Assembly: GCF_009649745.1 (NCBI RefSeq)
Contig: NZ_WJNG01000018.1
Span: forward strand, 52,567-116,566
DNA: 64,000 nt
Reading direction: 5' to 3'
Source of the DNA: Aquibacillus halophilus
GTDB taxonomy: Bacteria; Bacillota; Bacilli; Bacillales; Amphibacillaceae
Part shown: piece after piece, positions 17,369-27,061 of the stretch
Layout of the letters: the number at the start of each line of letters is the position of its first letter
Position numbering within the stretch: position 1 is the stretch's first letter
Program-made: the position numbers and the translations under genes
Notes under the pieces: generated by a model
What the model saw: only the letters and a program-made list of their open reading frames with translations
The model's database searches: none
What the model was told of the DNA's origin: nothing

Positions 17369-17728
17369 ATGGTTCTAAATATTACTGATAATGCAAGCCT
17401 ACAAATAAAGGAAATGATGAAAGAAGAAGATCAAGAAACAGTTCGTCTGCGTTTTGGTGTAAAAGGTGGCGGATGTAGTGGATTGTCCTATTCGATGGGT
17501 TTTGATTATGATGTAAATGAAGAATTAGACATAGTTGAAAATATAAATGATATTCCTTTAATAATATTTAAGCAGGATATTCCTGTTATTGATGGAACAA
17601 CAATTGATTTCAAACAAAACATGATGGGTGGCGGATTTACGATTGATAATCCGAATGCCGTTATATCATGTGGGTGTGGTTCTTCGTTTAAAGCGAAAGA
17701 AAGAGAAGGAACACCTGAAAATTGTTAA
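17369..17728 (+). CDS. yutM: A-type Fe-S carrier (HesB/IscA family) YutM
   Basis: A 119-residue HesB-like protein with the three invariant cysteines, one in GGGCSGL and two in SCGCGSSF. A-type carriers receive clusters from SUF and pass them to apo-enzymes. ATG 17369 follows GAGGAGG. The gene is single and followed by a terminator. The nearby yutI is likely a partner in cluster traffic. Confidence 0.92.
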   Translation: MVLNITDNASLQIKEMMKEEDQETVRLRFGVKGGGCSGLSYSMGFDYDVNEELDIVENINDIPLIIFKQDIPVIDGTTIDFKQNMMGGGFTIDNPNAVISCGCGSSFKAKEREGTPENC

Positions 17729-17730
17729 TA

Positions 17731-17772
17731 AAAAGAAGCCTTGATTCATTTAGGACCAAGGCTTCTTTTTTA
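17731..17772 (+). terminator. Bidirectional terminator after yutM
   Basis: AAAAAGAAGCCTTG pairs with CAAGGCTTCTTTTTT, with A and T tracts on both sides. It serves yutM (+) and the metallo-beta-lactamase-fold gene (-). Confidence 0.88.
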
Positions 17773-17799
17773 TTATTTATTTGACTGGCCAATTGTAAG

Positions 17800-18627
17800 T
17801 TAATGAACAAATTTTCCTTTTTCCGGAATAGCGATTGTATCAAAGTGGTCAGCTAGTTTTTGCAATTCTTCTCTTAAAAAGACACCTTCCATTGGGTGAC
17901 CATGTCCTGTAACGGCAATCTCTGGCTCTAATTTATTTAACTCTTTCACGGAGTTCCAGGCCGCATCCCAGTTTGTTGTAAAATATTTTGGTGGACCACT
18001 AATTTCTTGTTGTTGGGTAATAACCTTATACAATGATTCTTGTTTTACAGTAACAAAAGCGTCCCCAACAATTAATGATCGATCTGCGTCTCTAAATAAT
18101 GAGACGTGACCTTTAGTGTGACCAGGAGTATGAATCCACCGCCATCCATCCATTCCAGGAATTGTACCGTCTTTTGGCAAAGGTTGGACATGGTTTTCTA
18201 AATTTATTCCATGATTAGGAAAAAAAGGTGACATCTTTGCAACTAGTCCACCATCAACGGAGGGATCACCTTCTGGATAGGAGGCTTTACCAGTTAAATA
18301 TGGGAGTTCTAAATCATGTGCAAATACTGGCACATCCCATGTCTTAACTAAATCAATGATAGAGCCAACATGATCAAAGTGGCCATGTGTTAATATAATA
18401 GCTTTAGGACTTGCATTGTTACCAAAATGGTCTTCGGCCTGTTGGATTATTTCTGTTGATGATCTAGGCATACCCGCATCAACAAGCACAAAGCTATCTT
18501 TTGTGCCAATAAAAACTAAATTAACGATTTGATCAGTGTAACAGTAAATATCTGGTGCTACATTGAGTCCCATTCGATTAGCGACTGAAGTGACTGGTAA
18601 AATTCTTTCTTCGAATTCATTCTCCAA
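17800..18627 (-). CDS. Metallo-beta-lactamase fold hydrolase
   Basis: A 275-residue enzyme with the zinc motif LTHGHFDHVG, a second histidine in HTPGHTKGH, an aspartate in IVGDAF and a terminal histidine in TGHGHPM. This is the glyoxalase II/YflN-like group of general hydrolases, whose substrate cannot be read from sequence. The RBS GGGGGGATATC lies upstream on the minus strand. It appears monocistronic, set off from yumC by a terminator. Confidence 0.88.
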   Translation of the reverse strand: MENEFEERILPVTSVANRMGLNVAPDIYCYTDQIVNLVFIGTKDSFVLVDAGMPRSSTEIIQQAEDHFGNNASPKAIILTHGHFDHVGSIIDLVKTWDVPVFAHDLELPYLTGKASYPEGDPSVDGGLVAKMSPFFPNHGINLENHVQPLPKDGTIPGMDGWRWIHTPGHTKGHVSLFRDADRSLIVGDAFVTVKQESLYKVITQQQEISGPPKYFTTNWDAAWNSVKELNKLEPEIAVTGHGHPMEGVFLREELQKLADHFDTIAIPEKGKFVH

Positions 18628-18781
18628 TGATATCCCCCCAATATTATGATATCCATATCCCCCCTATAACAGGAGCAGTTACTTGGAACCAAATGCTACA
18701 AGCCACATGAAAAAAGGATTTACATAGGTAGCATTCCCAATTCTGAAGTAAGAATCGCTTTATCAAATAAAAGAATTTCCC

Positions 18782-18819
18782 AAAAAACAGTCCGTATCTG
18801 AATCATTTCAGATACGGAC
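18782..18819 (-). terminator. Terminator of yumC
   Basis: GTCCGTATCTGAA and TTCAGATACGGAC form a perfect 13-bp stem (18790-18819). On the minus strand it is followed by TGTTTTTTGGG. Confidence 0.9.
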
Positions 18820-18832
18820 AAATAATTTAAAT

Positions 18833-19816
18833 TTAAAACATACTTGTAGAATGTTTTGGCTGAACTCTAGCGTCTGGGTCAATGTATGCTTTAGCATTAT
18901 TAACAGCTGTTGGTCCTTCTCCAAAACCTGCAACAATTAAATTTACTTTACCTGGATAGGTACAAATGTCTCCTGCTGCATAAATTCCAGGAATGTTTGT
19001 TTCCATCTTCGAATTAACAGAGATACTGTTTTTATCTATTTCTAGATCCCAGTTTTTAATGGGGCCAAGAGAGGAGACGAAGCCATAATTGACTAAGACT
19101 GCATCCACATCGATCAGCACTTCATTGTCACCTTTAACTTCCTTCAGTTTAACTTGTTCAATTTTATCTGTGCCTATTAGTTGCTCTGGGACATAAGGCG
19201 TCATGATGTTGACACTTGACTGCATTAAATTTTCAACACTATGTTCGTGTGCTCTGAAATCACTACGACGATGAACTAGAACTACTTCCTTGGCAATGGG
19301 CTCTAACATTAGTGCCCAGTCAACTGCAGAGTCTCCACCACCAAACAATACTACTCTTTTGTCTTTATATACTTCCATATTTTCCACAAAATAATGAAGA
19401 TTTTTACCCTCAAACATTTCTGCGTTATCAACAGCTAATTTTCGTGGTTGGAATGCTCCATTTCCTGCGGTAATTATAACAGCTTTTGTGTAATGTACTC
19501 CTGAATTTGTTGTAAGCTTTAAAGATCCATCTCCTTGGCGTTCAACAGTTTCTACTGACTCATTAAGTACGATTGTTGGGTCAAATAAATCCGTTTGCTC
19601 CTTTAAGTTGTCAACTAACTTCTGAGCTCTGATTTTCGGAAATCCTGCTATATCATATATATATTTTTCCGGATATAGAGCACTTAATTGCCCACCAATA
19701 TGCGGCAAACTCTCAACTATTTTTACACTAGCTTGACGTAACCCTCCATAAAAAGCTGTAAATAAACCAACAGGGCCAGCACCAATTATAGTAATATCAT
19801 ATATTTTATCGGACAT
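18833..19816 (-). CDS. yumC: Ferredoxin--NADP reductase (thioredoxin reductase-like)
   Basis: A flavoprotein of 327 residues that moves electrons between NADPH and ferredoxin or flavodoxin. The FAD motif [16 protein letters not shown] is at the N-terminus, [11 protein letters not shown] is the NADP loop, and [14 protein letters not shown] is the second FAD site. The CxxC of thioredoxin reductase is absent, which defines the TrxR-like FNR group. RBS AGGAGG lies upstream on the minus strand. It is divergent from the NDH-2 gene. Confidence 0.93.
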   Translation of the reverse strand: MSDKIYDITIIGAGPVGLFTAFYGGLRQASVKIVESLPHIGGQLSALYPEKYIYDIAGFPKIRAQKLVDNLKEQTDLFDPTIVLNESVETVERQGDGSLKLTTNSGVHYTKAVIITAGNGAFQPRKLAVDNAEMFEGKNLHYFVENMEVYKDKRVVLFGGGDSAVDWALMLEPIAKEVVLVHRRSDFRAHEHSVENLMQSSVNIMTPYVPEQLIGTDKIEQVKLKEVKGDNEVLIDVDAVLVNYGFVSSLGPIKNWDLEIDKNSISVNSKMETNIPGIYAAGDICTYPGKVNLIVAGFGEGPTAVNNAKAYIDPDARVQPKHSTSMF

Positions 19817-20096
19817 GGATAATTCCTCCTATAATAGATAAACATTAAATATAACGATATTTATTTTAACACATTTTTCAGTTTGTATAATAGTGAACAG
19901 ATTTAAATAATTAATTGCTAATTCTAAATATTCAATAAATATACTTAAGGGTTGAAAATTATAATAAAAAAGTCTAAGATTAGCAATAGGTTGAAATAGT
20001 ACGAATTTGTGACATTACATAGTTATACGTGAAATGTATCACGAGGTTGCAGGTTATAAAATGGAAATAATAAATATAAAGATGGAAGTGAATTAG

Positions 20097-21314
20097 ATGA
20101 AAAAACCAAACATTGTAATACTTGGAGCAGGATATGGTGGTTTAACGACTACTGTAAAACTACAAAAGAAATTAGGCGCGAATGATGCACAAATCACCTT
20201 AGTAAACAAGCATGATTATCATTATGAAGCAACCTGGCTTCACGAGGTTGCAGCAGGAACGATTAGTCCAGACCATGCACGCTTTGCTATTAAGGATGTA
20301 GTTGATTTAAGTAAGGTAAATTTTGTACAAGATACAGTAGTATCAATTCAACCAGATGATAATAAAGTTATCTTGGAAGACGGAGAATTAGAATATGACT
20401 ATCTTGTTGTTGCATTAGGTTTTGAAGCGGCGACATTTGGGATTCCGGGACTATCGGAAAACGCATTTATGATAAACAATATTAACTCTTCTCGTTTACT
20501 TAGGGAGCATATTGATTATAATTTCGCCATGTATAACAATGAAATAGAAAAGAAGCAAGAACGTTTAAATATTGTTGTTGGAGGCGGCGGTTTTACAGGC
20601 ATCGAATTTTTAGGTGAGCTTGCAAACCGAATTCCAGAGCTTTGTAAAGAGTATGATATTGATCGTGACAAGGTACGTATCATTAACGTTGAAGGTGCTC
20701 CTACAATATTACCGGGGTTTGATCCACAGTTAGTGGAATACACATTGAACTCGTTAGAAGCAAGGGGAGTAGAATTTAAAGTTGGTGCATTATTAAAGGG
20801 CTGTACTCCTGAAGGTATCGTTATAGAAAAGGACGGAGAACAAGAAGAAATTCCAACTTTCACAACTGTTTGGGCAGCTGGTGTTAGAGCGAATAGTCTT
20901 GTAGAGCAGTCTGGCCTTGAGCATAACCGTGGAAAAGTTGAAGTCAAACCTGATCTTCGTGCCCCTTCGCATGAAAATGTATTTGTTGTCGGAGACTGTG
21001 CTCTAATTTGGAACAAAGAAACAGAAAGACCTTATCCACCAACGGCGCAAATTGCTATGCAGGAAGCAGAGGTATGTGCGCATAATTTAGCTACTATTGT
21101 TAAAGGTGGAGACGAGCTTGAATCGTTTGAGTTTAATAATATGGGTACTGTAGCTTCGCTTGGCCATAATGATGCAATGGGCGTAGTTTTTGGTGATAAG
21201 AAGATATTTGGATGGTCTGCATCAATAATGAAAAAAGTTATAGATAACCGTTCTTTATTTAAAATAGGTGGAATCGGCTTAGTGCTTAAAAAGGGTAAAT
21301 TCAATATCTTTTAA
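20097..21314 (+). CDS. yumB: Type II NADH:quinone oxidoreductase
   Basis: A 405-residue single-subunit NDH-2 that feeds electrons from NADH to menaquinone without pumping protons. The FAD motif [13 protein letters not shown] starts the protein, [16 protein letters not shown] is the NADH site, and [20 protein letters not shown] the second FAD segment, with [11 protein letters not shown] at the quinone region. It is divergent from yumC. ATG 20097 follows GATGGAAGTG. The menaquinone genes are found later in this window. Confidence 0.95.
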   Translation: MKKPNIVILGAGYGGLTTTVKLQKKLGANDAQITLVNKHDYHYEATWLHEVAAGTISPDHARFAIKDVVDLSKVNFVQDTVVSIQPDDNKVILEDGELEYDYLVVALGFEAATFGIPGLSENAFMINNINSSRLLREHIDYNFAMYNNEIEKKQERLNIVVGGGGFTGIEFLGELANRIPELCKEYDIDRDKVRIINVEGAPTILPGFDPQLVEYTLNSLEARGVEFKVGALLKGCTPEGIVIEKDGEQEEIPTFTTVWAAGVRANSLVEQSGLEHNRGKVEVKPDLRAPSHENVFVVGDCALIWNKETERPYPPTAQIAMQEAEVCAHNLATIVKGGDELESFEFNNMGTVASLGHNDAMGVVFGDKKIFGWSASIMKKVIDNRSLFKIGGIGLVLKKGKFNIF

Positions 21315-21322
21315 AGTTCTAA

Positions 21323-21357
21323 AAAGCAAAGGCAGAATAACTGTCTTTGCTTTTTTT
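21323..21357 (+). terminator. Terminator of yumB
   Basis: AAGCAAAGGCAG pairs with CTGTCTTTGCTT (one G-U) and is followed by a run of T. Confidence 0.88.
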
Positions 21358-21442
21358 GACTATAAATAATAAAATAGTTGTCGATAACCGTTCAGTTTTT
21401 AAATCTAGTCTCAACAATAGAAAGAACTAAGGGAGAGAAGAA

Positions 21443-21754
21443 ATGTTACAGTTTATTGTTTCAATTGTCTTATTTTTTGTTTTGTTTTTTGGAATAGCCT
21501 TTATCCTAAATATGTTATTAAGACAGACATGGATTATGTCGTTTGTTTACCCGATAGTAATTATGCTTATTGTGGATGAGTTTCCACTATCAAATTATTT
21601 TAATAATCCGGGTTCAGCGTTCTCAACTGTTTGGTACAATCTTATTAATTTAAATGTATATGATATCGTGATTTTATTAGCAGGCTTTACCGGGACAATT
21701 GTCTCCGGAATAGTTATAAGAATGTTAAGAAAGAACGGTTATAGAATGTTTTAA
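21443..21754 (+). CDS. yuiB: YuiB-like small membrane protein
   Basis: A 103-residue hydrophobic protein with about three membrane helices (residues 3-25, 30-47, 75-95). Its place between the NDH-2 gene and yuiC matches YuiB. ATG 21443 follows GGGAGAG. No catalytic motif is seen and the function is unknown. Confidence 0.7.
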   Translation: MLQFIVSIVLFFVLFFGIAFILNMLLRQTWIMSFVYPIVIMLIVDEFPLSNYFNNPGSAFSTVWYNLINLNVYDIVILLAGFTGTIVSGIVIRMLRKNGYRMF

Positions 21755-21832
21755 TACTTACCCAGTATTTTGAAATGTATAAAATGTTCCATTACTGGAA
21801 ATGATGACACTCAGAGAGGTGTTATCAATAAA

Positions 21833-22525
21833 ATGAAAAAATATAAGTATTTAAGACGACTGATAATGACTGTTTTGTTTTTGGGAGCATTTTTCACAAC
21901 AATTTCATCAGTATCGAATGTTTCAGCAAGTGACGTCAAGAATGGTATATATGGAGGCACTGGTGATTTAGCAATTTATTCTACTTTTTCAGACCAACCA
22001 ACTCGTGAAATTGCCTTATGGAAAAAGTCATTTAATCATCAAAAGGCTACGACAAGGTATATATCTAGTGAACAAGTAGAAGGTCCTAAGTCACTGGAAG
22101 AAGCAATTGATTTTGAACAGTACCCAACTGCATCTGTAACAGCTACTGGATACACTGCGGGTGTTGAGTCAACAGGTAAGACCCCTGACCATCCTGAGTA
22201 TGGTATTACTTACTCTGGTGTGAAAGTAAAACGTGATCTTTATTCAACTATTGCTGCTGACCTTAATGTATATCCTATTGGTACTATCTTATATGTACCT
22301 GGATATGGCTATGGGGTAGTTGCTGATAAAGGTTCAGCAATTACGGGCAATAAAATTGATTTGTATTACCCTACTGTTAAAGAAGTGTATGATAAATGGG
22401 GTAAAAAACAAGTTGAAATTTATGTAATAGAAAAAGGCGAAGGAAAGTTAACTGAAGAAGTGCTTGTAAACTTAAATAAAACAGAAGCTCTTCAAGTCTT
22501 TCGTGAAGAAATACGAAAAAGTTAA
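21833..22525 (+). CDS. yuiC: 3D-domain secreted protein YuiC (putative muralytic transglycosylase)
   Basis: A 230-residue protein with a signal peptide ([19 protein letters not shown] ... SASD) and a C-terminal 3D domain. VTATGYTAG opens the domain, IPYGT-like [16 protein letters not shown] follows, and [18 protein letters not shown] contains the three aspartates that give it its name. Relatives (Sps/YuiC) cleave peptidoglycan glycan strands. The ATG at 21833, with AGAGAGG upstream, was chosen over 21770 because it begins the signal peptide correctly. Confidence 0.85.
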   Translation: MKKYKYLRRLIMTVLFLGAFFTTISSVSNVSASDVKNGIYGGTGDLAIYSTFSDQPTREIALWKKSFNHQKATTRYISSEQVEGPKSLEEAIDFEQYPTASVTATGYTAGVESTGKTPDHPEYGITYSGVKVKRDLYSTIAADLNVYPIGTILYVPGYGYGVVADKGSAITGNKIDLYYPTVKEVYDKWGKKQVEIYVIEKGEGKLTEEVLVNLNKTEALQVFREEIRKS

Positions 22526-22530
22526 ATTAT

Positions 22531-22569
22531 AAACCCCCGAAAAAAATATGTTTTTTCGGGGGTTTTTTA
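22531..22569 (+). terminator. Terminator of yuiC
   Basis: AAACCCCCGAAAAAA and TTTTTTCGGGGGTTT form a perfect 15-bp stem with a TATG loop, followed by T-rich sequence. Confidence 0.92.
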
Positions 22570-22606
22570 TTGGTTTCTGTAATTGTTGAGTTTGGTTGGT
22601 CAAGCT

Positions 22607-23080
22607 TTAAAATAATGGATATAGGAGAAAAGCTAGGATAATTCCGGTTAGTCCCCCAAAAAATACTTCGATTGGCTGATGACCCAATAGTTCCTTAAGT
22701 TCTGCTCTTTTTTCATATTCCTTCTTTTTTGACCAGACTTTAGCTTCCTCGATAAAATAGTTAAAGTCCTTAACAAGCATATTAAGCACCACTGCTTGCT
22801 CACCGGCTTGTCTTCTAACACCAGTGGCATCAAACATAATAATAATACTAAACACACAGGAAACAGCAAAGATGCCTGATGAGAGCCCGTGCTCGATACC
22901 AATACCAGTTGTTACTGCTGTTACTGCTGCTGAGTGACTACTGGGCATTCCACCAGTACTAAAAGCTAATCCAGGCTTGAATTCCTTTGTGGCAATATAA
23001 TGAATTGGAATTTTCACAAGTTGTGCAAAAGTAATACCTAAAAGTGCAGCCCAAAGAGGGAAATTTAAAAATAACTCCAA
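22607..23080 (-). CDS. yuiD: DUF212 membrane protein YuiD (divergent PAP2 family)
   Basis: A 157-residue membrane protein with the family motif STGGMPSSHSAAVTA and FDATGVRRQAGEQA. The GMPSSHS segment resembles the PSGHS motif of PAP2 phosphatases, which is why the family is called divergent PAP2. Position after yuiC agrees with YuiD. The substrate is unknown. Confidence 0.85.
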   Translation of the reverse strand: MELFLNFPLWAALLGITFAQLVKIPIHYIATKEFKPGLAFSTGGMPSSHSAAVTAVTTGIGIEHGLSSGIFAVSCVFSIIIMFDATGVRRQAGEQAVVLNMLVKDFNYFIEEAKVWSKKKEYEKRAELKELLGHQPIEVFFGGLTGIILAFLLYPLF

Positions 23081-23332
23081 AACCGAACATCCTTTCTGCG
23101 ACTAATTAATATATGTAGTTTTCCCTTTCAATTTTCAGTTAAAACTTACAAAATTAGTTCTTCGTTATTCTAAATTTTAAGCAAATGCTTAATGTAATTG
23201 TGTTTGATTATACCATAAGAGTTTAGTAGAAGGAATCAATTGACATGCAAGAGAAATAGCTTAAGGGGTGTCTCGTAAATTGAATCTAACAGAGGGAGTC
23301 TATGGATTTTGTGTCAAAAACAGTAAAACCAA

Positions 23333-23368
23333 AATTAAAAAGAACCAAAAGCAGTTGCTTCTGGTTCT
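23333..23368 (-). terminator. Terminator of deoD
   Basis: AGAACCA (23341-23347) pairs with TGGTTCT (23362-23368), with AGC/GCT inside. A T-run follows on the minus strand. Confidence 0.75.
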
Positions 23369-23376
23369 TCTCATTA

Positions 23377-24084
23377 TCACTTAATAGCAGTTTCAAGTGA
23401 TACCTCAATCATTTCATTGAAAGTGGTTTGTCGTTCTTCTGAACTCGTTTCTTCACCTGTAAGAATATGATCAGAAACAGTCAATACTGACAGAGCCTGA
23501 CGGTTAAACTTCGCGGCCAGTGTGTAGAGAGCTGTAGTTTCCATTTCAACCGCTAATACGTTATATTTAGCAAGTAAATGGAATAGTTCTAGCCCATTGT
23601 CTCGATAAAAACTATCGCTCGTAAAAACATTTCCTACTTTCAGTTCAAGTCCTTTTTCAATCCCAGTGTCGTATGCATTTTTTAATAACTGGAAATCGGC
23701 ATTAGGTGCAAAATCAACACCTCCGAATACCATTCGATTCATTTGTGAATCAGTAGTAGAGGTTGATGCTAAGATTACGTCTCTAACTTGTACATCCTTT
23801 TGTATCGCACCACATGTACCAACTCGGATTAACTTTTGGACATCATAGCTTTGTATTAACTCATTTACGTAGATGGAAATGGAAGGAACACCCATTCCTG
23901 TTCCTTGAACAGATACCTTTTCCCCTTTATATGTACCTGTGTATCCATACATTCCTCTAACTTCATTGTAGCAAGTTACATTTTCTAAGAAGTTTTCTGC
24001 AATATACTTGGCACGAAGTGGATCACCCGGTAGTAATATTTTGTCTGCGATATCACCTGTTTTTGCCCCGATATGGACACTCAT
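23377..24084 (-). CDS. deoD: Purine nucleoside phosphorylase DeoD
   Basis: A 235-residue hexameric-type phosphorylase that splits purine (deoxy)nucleosides with phosphate. The N-terminus [41 protein letters not shown] and the catalytic aspartate region TVSDHI are all typical of DeoD. It is a single gene with its own terminator and RBS GGAGG. It is not associated with drm/pupG here, so the role is general purine salvage. Confidence 0.95.
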   Translation of the reverse strand: MSVHIGAKTGDIADKILLPGDPLRAKYIAENFLENVTCYNEVRGMYGYTGTYKGEKVSVQGTGMGVPSISIYVNELIQSYDVQKLIRVGTCGAIQKDVQVRDVILASTSTTDSQMNRMVFGGVDFAPNADFQLLKNAYDTGIEKGLELKVGNVFTSDSFYRDNGLELFHLLAKYNVLAVEMETTALYTLAAKFNRQALSVLTVSDHILTGEETSSEERQTTFNEMIEVSLETAIK

Positions 24085-24339
24085 ATTTTATAGCCTCCTA
24101 AAAACTGTTGTTTTACAGAAATAACGTATCATAACGATAGGTAGAACACAAATCTTGCTATGTATAGATTGTTAAACCAATCGTATAATAAAATACATAG
24201 ATAGCAAAATTTCTTTTTAGTTTCTTAACGTTTACATTTCGTATATAATAGATTTAGTTAGTAATTTCACATAGGTAAGATTTTCATACTAAATAGTAAT
24301 ATATGTAAAATTTTAATGAAATCAAAGGGAGGATTTACA

Positions 24340-24603
24340 ATGAAAGAAAAAAAATTTACTATTACAGATGATACAGGGATCCATGCAAGACCAGCAACTT
24401 TACTTGTTAATAAAGCAGGTCAATACGAGGCACACATTGAAATGCATTATAATGGAAAAACAGTTAACTTAAAATCTATTATGGGTGTTATGTCTCTAGG
24501 TGTTCCAAAAGGTGCAGAGATTGTAGTTACAGCTGACGGTAGTGATGAGGAACAAGCTTTACAAGGTGTAGAAGAAACGATTAAAGAGCATCTTGGAGAG
24601 TAA
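24340..24603 (+). CDS. ptsH: HPr phosphocarrier protein (no adjacent ptsI)
   Basis: An 87-residue HPr with the PEP-phosphorylated His15 in GIHARPAT and the regulatory Ser46 in NLKSIMGVMSLG. His15 separates it from Crh, which has Gln there. HPr passes phosphate from enzyme I to sugar-specific EII proteins, and HPr(Ser-P) is the CcpA corepressor. ATG 24340 follows AAAGGGAGG. A strong terminator follows directly and enzyme I is not next to it, unlike the usual ptsHI operon, so this could be a stand-alone paralogue or the main HPr relocated. Confidence 0.9.
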   Translation: MKEKKFTITDDTGIHARPATLLVNKAGQYEAHIEMHYNGKTVNLKSIMGVMSLGVPKGAEIVVTADGSDEEQALQGVEETIKEHLGE

Positions 24604-24624
24604 TAACTATACTTAAATTTAATC

Positions 24625-24658
24625 AAAAGCTAGAGATGCTTATGCTCTAGCTTTTTTG
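24625..24658 (+). terminator. Terminator of the HPr gene
   Basis: AAAAGCTAGAG and CTCTAGCTTTTTT form an 11-bp stem with a 9-base loop and T-run. Confidence 0.9.
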
Positions 24659-24781
24659 CATATAGGGTTTTGAAACCATACGAACTTTGAACTTCTTATA
24701 AAGACCACGCACAATTTTATATCATTTAAGTTATACTAGTATGAAGACTATTTAAAAACGTGTATTCAGAGGTGTATATCA

Positions 24782-25270
24782 ATGAAAATTTCCGTATCAC
24801 AGTTACCTGGAATTGGACAAAAAATTTCGTTGCAAACAGCAGAAGAAAGTATGCTAGTGGTAATTGTTCATCATACAGGAAAGAGAGAACTTTACTTTTT
24901 TGATGATGCAGATAGTGACGAGGCAGATTTCGCAATGGATTTAACCCCAGATGAAACGAGAGAGCTTGGTGCTCAACTACTCGGTGCTACCTATCAACCA
25001 GTAAATTCTGATCAACTAAAAATGTTTAAAAAGCAAATAGTAGTGGATTATATCAAGTTAAGTGAAAAGTCCCAAATTGCATACAAAACCCTAGAAGAGT
25101 CTGAAATAAGGAACAAAACAGGAGCAACAATTATAGGCATCGTACAAGGCGATGATATGATTGCCATACCAGATATAACTAGAAAATTAGAACCTGGTGA
25201 CATACTTATGTCTATTGGAAAAAAAGAACAAATAGATAGCCTTGATGCGTTATGTAAAGGAGAGGAATGA
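24782..25270 (+). CDS. khtT: KhtT/AmhM-type antiporter regulatory subunit (TrkA-C domain)
   Basis: A 162-residue protein with a novel N-terminal region and a C-terminal TrkA_C domain (about residues 95-160), with GATIIGIVQGDDMIAIPD and LEPGDILMSIGKKEQI. It matches KhtT, which controls the K+/H+ antiporter KhtU (B. subtilis), or AmhM, which controls AmhT (alkaliphiles). Its stop is followed within 10 bases by the transporter gene, so they form an operon. The ion (K+ or NH4+) cannot be read from sequence. Confidence 0.85.
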   Translation: MKISVSQLPGIGQKISLQTAEESMLVVIVHHTGKRELYFFDDADSDEADFAMDLTPDETRELGAQLLGATYQPVNSDQLKMFKKQIVVDYIKLSEKSQIAYKTLEESEIRNKTGATIIGIVQGDDMIAIPDITRKLEPGDILMSIGKKEQIDSLDALCKGEE

Positions 25271-25277
25271 TCTTATT

Positions 25278-26456
25278 TTGTTAAGTGATTTTCCATTATT
25301 GCTGGGAGCAGGATTGGTGTTACTTGGAATCTTTTTTTTAGGCTTTTTAAGCCTGAAGTTAAATTTTCCAAGTGTTATATTATATATACTATTTGGTGTA
25401 GTACTTGCAGACTTATTAAGTCACAATGAACTATTGCACTTTGCAAGTGAGATAGGTATAGTATTACTCTTTTTCTTATTAGGTCTTGAATTTAGTGTGC
25501 GTAGACTTGGAGGTATTGCCAAAAAAATATGGCCTTCGGGTTTATTAGATATCTTCCTAAGTTTAGGCGTGTCCATGCTGATTGCGTTAGGGTTTGGGAT
25601 GGATTTGTTTAGCGCCTTCTTGATTGGGGGAATTGCTTACGCAACTAGCTCTTCGATTACAGCAAAATTATTAGATGATAAAAGTAGGATGGCGAATACT
25701 GAAACAGAATTTATTCTAGCAATTTTAATTTTTGAGGATTTAATTGCCCCAATAGTTATTGCAATATTAATTGGTATAAGTACAGGGGGTAGCTTTGAAG
25801 CGAATGATTTATTCTTGCTCGTCGGTAAGGTCATTGGCTTAGCTGCATTAGCAATTATTTTAGGTAAGACACTTTTCAAAAAGTTTGACGATTTGCTAGA
25901 TAAAGTCGAAGATGAAGATTTTAAAATCGTATTATTAATTGGGATAGCAGTAAGTTATGGGGGTTTTGCATTATACTTAGGTCTTTCAGAAGTACTTGGT
26001 GCATTTCTAGCAGGTATGATGTTAGCTGAAATTGCTAAGATTGAACGAGTCGAACAAGCGGTTGATCCGGTTAGAGACCTTTTATTACCAACATTTTTTA
26101 TATACTTTGGTACATCGATTACATTTGGAGATGGGATACCGATGCCTTTATTTTTAGCAGTTCTTTTATTATGGTCAATTGCAGCTAAAATAATTGTTGG
26201 AATACTTGGTGGACGATGGTATGGACTCTCGAAAAAGGTTTCCTTGAGGGCAGGACTTTCACTATGTGCGAGAGGTGAATTCTCAGTAGTTATTGCAAGT
26301 GTTGCTACTGGAGCGATTAAGGTGATGGGTGGAATTTATATCGTAGCTGCTGCCTTTTTAGGGATGCTTTTATTTGAGAGAGCTCCTGCCATAGCTAATA
26401 AGGTTTATGGTAAAAAGAAGCCTAAGAAAAAGGATTTAAAGGTACCCGGAGAATAA
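25278..26456 (+). CDS. khtU: CPA2-type cation/H+ antiporter (KhtU/AmhT-like)
   Basis: A membrane antiporter of about 392 residues with roughly 12 hydrophobic segments. CPA2 features include FFLLGLEFS, the ILIFEDLIAP segment with the conserved acidic residue of the exchanger core, and SLCARGEFSVVIA. It ends with a basic tail (KKKPKKKD). The start is uncertain: TTG 25278 behind AAAGGAGAGG is preferred, while an ATG at 25242 inside khtT would add 12 residues. It functions with the adjacent KhtT-like subunit in K+ or ammonium efflux. Confidence 0.88.
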   Translation: MLSDFPLLLGAGLVLLGIFFLGFLSLKLNFPSVILYILFGVVLADLLSHNELLHFASEIGIVLLFFLLGLEFSVRRLGGIAKKIWPSGLLDIFLSLGVSMLIALGFGMDLFSAFLIGGIAYATSSSITAKLLDDKSRMANTETEFILAILIFEDLIAPIVIAILIGISTGGSFEANDLFLLVGKVIGLAALAIILGKTLFKKFDDLLDKVEDEDFKIVLLIGIAVSYGGFALYLGLSEVLGAFLAGMMLAEIAKIERVEQAVDPVRDLLLPTFFIYFGTSITFGDGIPMPLFLAVLLLWSIAAKIIVGILGGRWYGLSKKVSLRAGLSLCARGEFSVVIASVATGAIKVMGGIYIVAAAFLGMLLFERAPAIANKVYGKKKPKKKDLKVPGE

Positions 26457-26462
26457 AAACTA

Positions 26463-26500
26463 TTAAAGTACTGTCAAACTACATGACAGTACTTTAATTT
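26463..26500 (+). terminator. Bidirectional terminator between khtU and kapB
   Basis: TTAAAGTACTGTCA (26463-26476) and TGACAGTACTTTAA (26484-26497) form a perfect 14-bp stem. Confidence 0.85.
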
Positions 26501-26532
26501 ACTCCTAGAGTGTCTATTTGGTGCACAAAACC

Positions 26533-26925
26533 CTAATTTTTCTTTTGTTTAAAATAATGTTGTTCTAAATCCTCTAACTTCTTCATTGCAGCTTGGTTAA
26601 AATCTGATTCTTTGTCGTTAAGCTTTTCTTTTAATACTTCTACCGATTGTTTAAGTGACAATTGATAGTCTGGAACTTCCTCATTGAATTCATGGACAGC
26701 GGATCTTGATACATTCATTTTTTCGTTATAGCTTAATGCTTTTCGCTGGTGAAAGAAAATATCTTCAGTTTTACCAAAGTTATGCAAGTCACCTTGCAGC
26801 GGGTGTTTTACAACAGCCAAGACCTTTATTAAATAGTCTTTACCGCGTTCCTCAATTACCTCCCCAACGTAAGTACCTGATTTATAGTGAGCTTTTACTA
26901 TTTCGCCAATTTTAGCATGATCCAT
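26533..26925 (-). CDS. kapB: Kinase-associated protein B (KapB)
   Basis: A 130-residue protein with the KapB pattern: AKIGEIVKAHYKSGTYVGEV at the N-terminus, LAVVKHPLQGDLHNFGK, and a charged coiled C-terminus. In B. subtilis KapB is needed for activation of the sporulation kinase KinB and is encoded next to it. No kinB is found on either side here. No lipoprotein signal is visible. RBS AAGGAG lies upstream on the minus strand. Confidence 0.85.
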   Translation of the reverse strand: MDHAKIGEIVKAHYKSGTYVGEVIEERGKDYLIKVLAVVKHPLQGDLHNFGKTEDIFFHQRKALSYNEKMNVSRSAVHEFNEEVPDYQLSLKQSVEVLKEKLNDKESDFNQAAMKKLEDLEQHYFKQKKN

Positions 26926-27061
26926 GTGAATAACTCCTTATATGATAGTAATTACATATATTTTGACAGAACAACCAATGGTAATACAAGCGATTACATT
27001 TTAAATGCTTTAAATTTTCAAATGATATTTGGTATAATACTTAAATAAGGACGTGATTACC

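Noticed and set aside
20005..20045. A possible Rex site (TTGTGA ... ATCAC) between yumC and yumB
   Set aside because: Only one half-site fits TTGTGA; the second half and the spacing do not match the palindrome TTGTGA-N6-TCACAA.
20040..20251. The 13-mer CACGAGGTTGCAG occurs in the yumB leader (about 20040) and again in its coding region (about 20239)
   Set aside because: Only two copies, one coding. The surrounding sequence is unrelated, so chance is the simplest explanation.
20516..21016. A 166-codon frame antisense to yumB
   Set aside because: It lies fully inside a well-supported NDH-2 gene on the other strand, has no RBS and looks like a codon-bias shadow.
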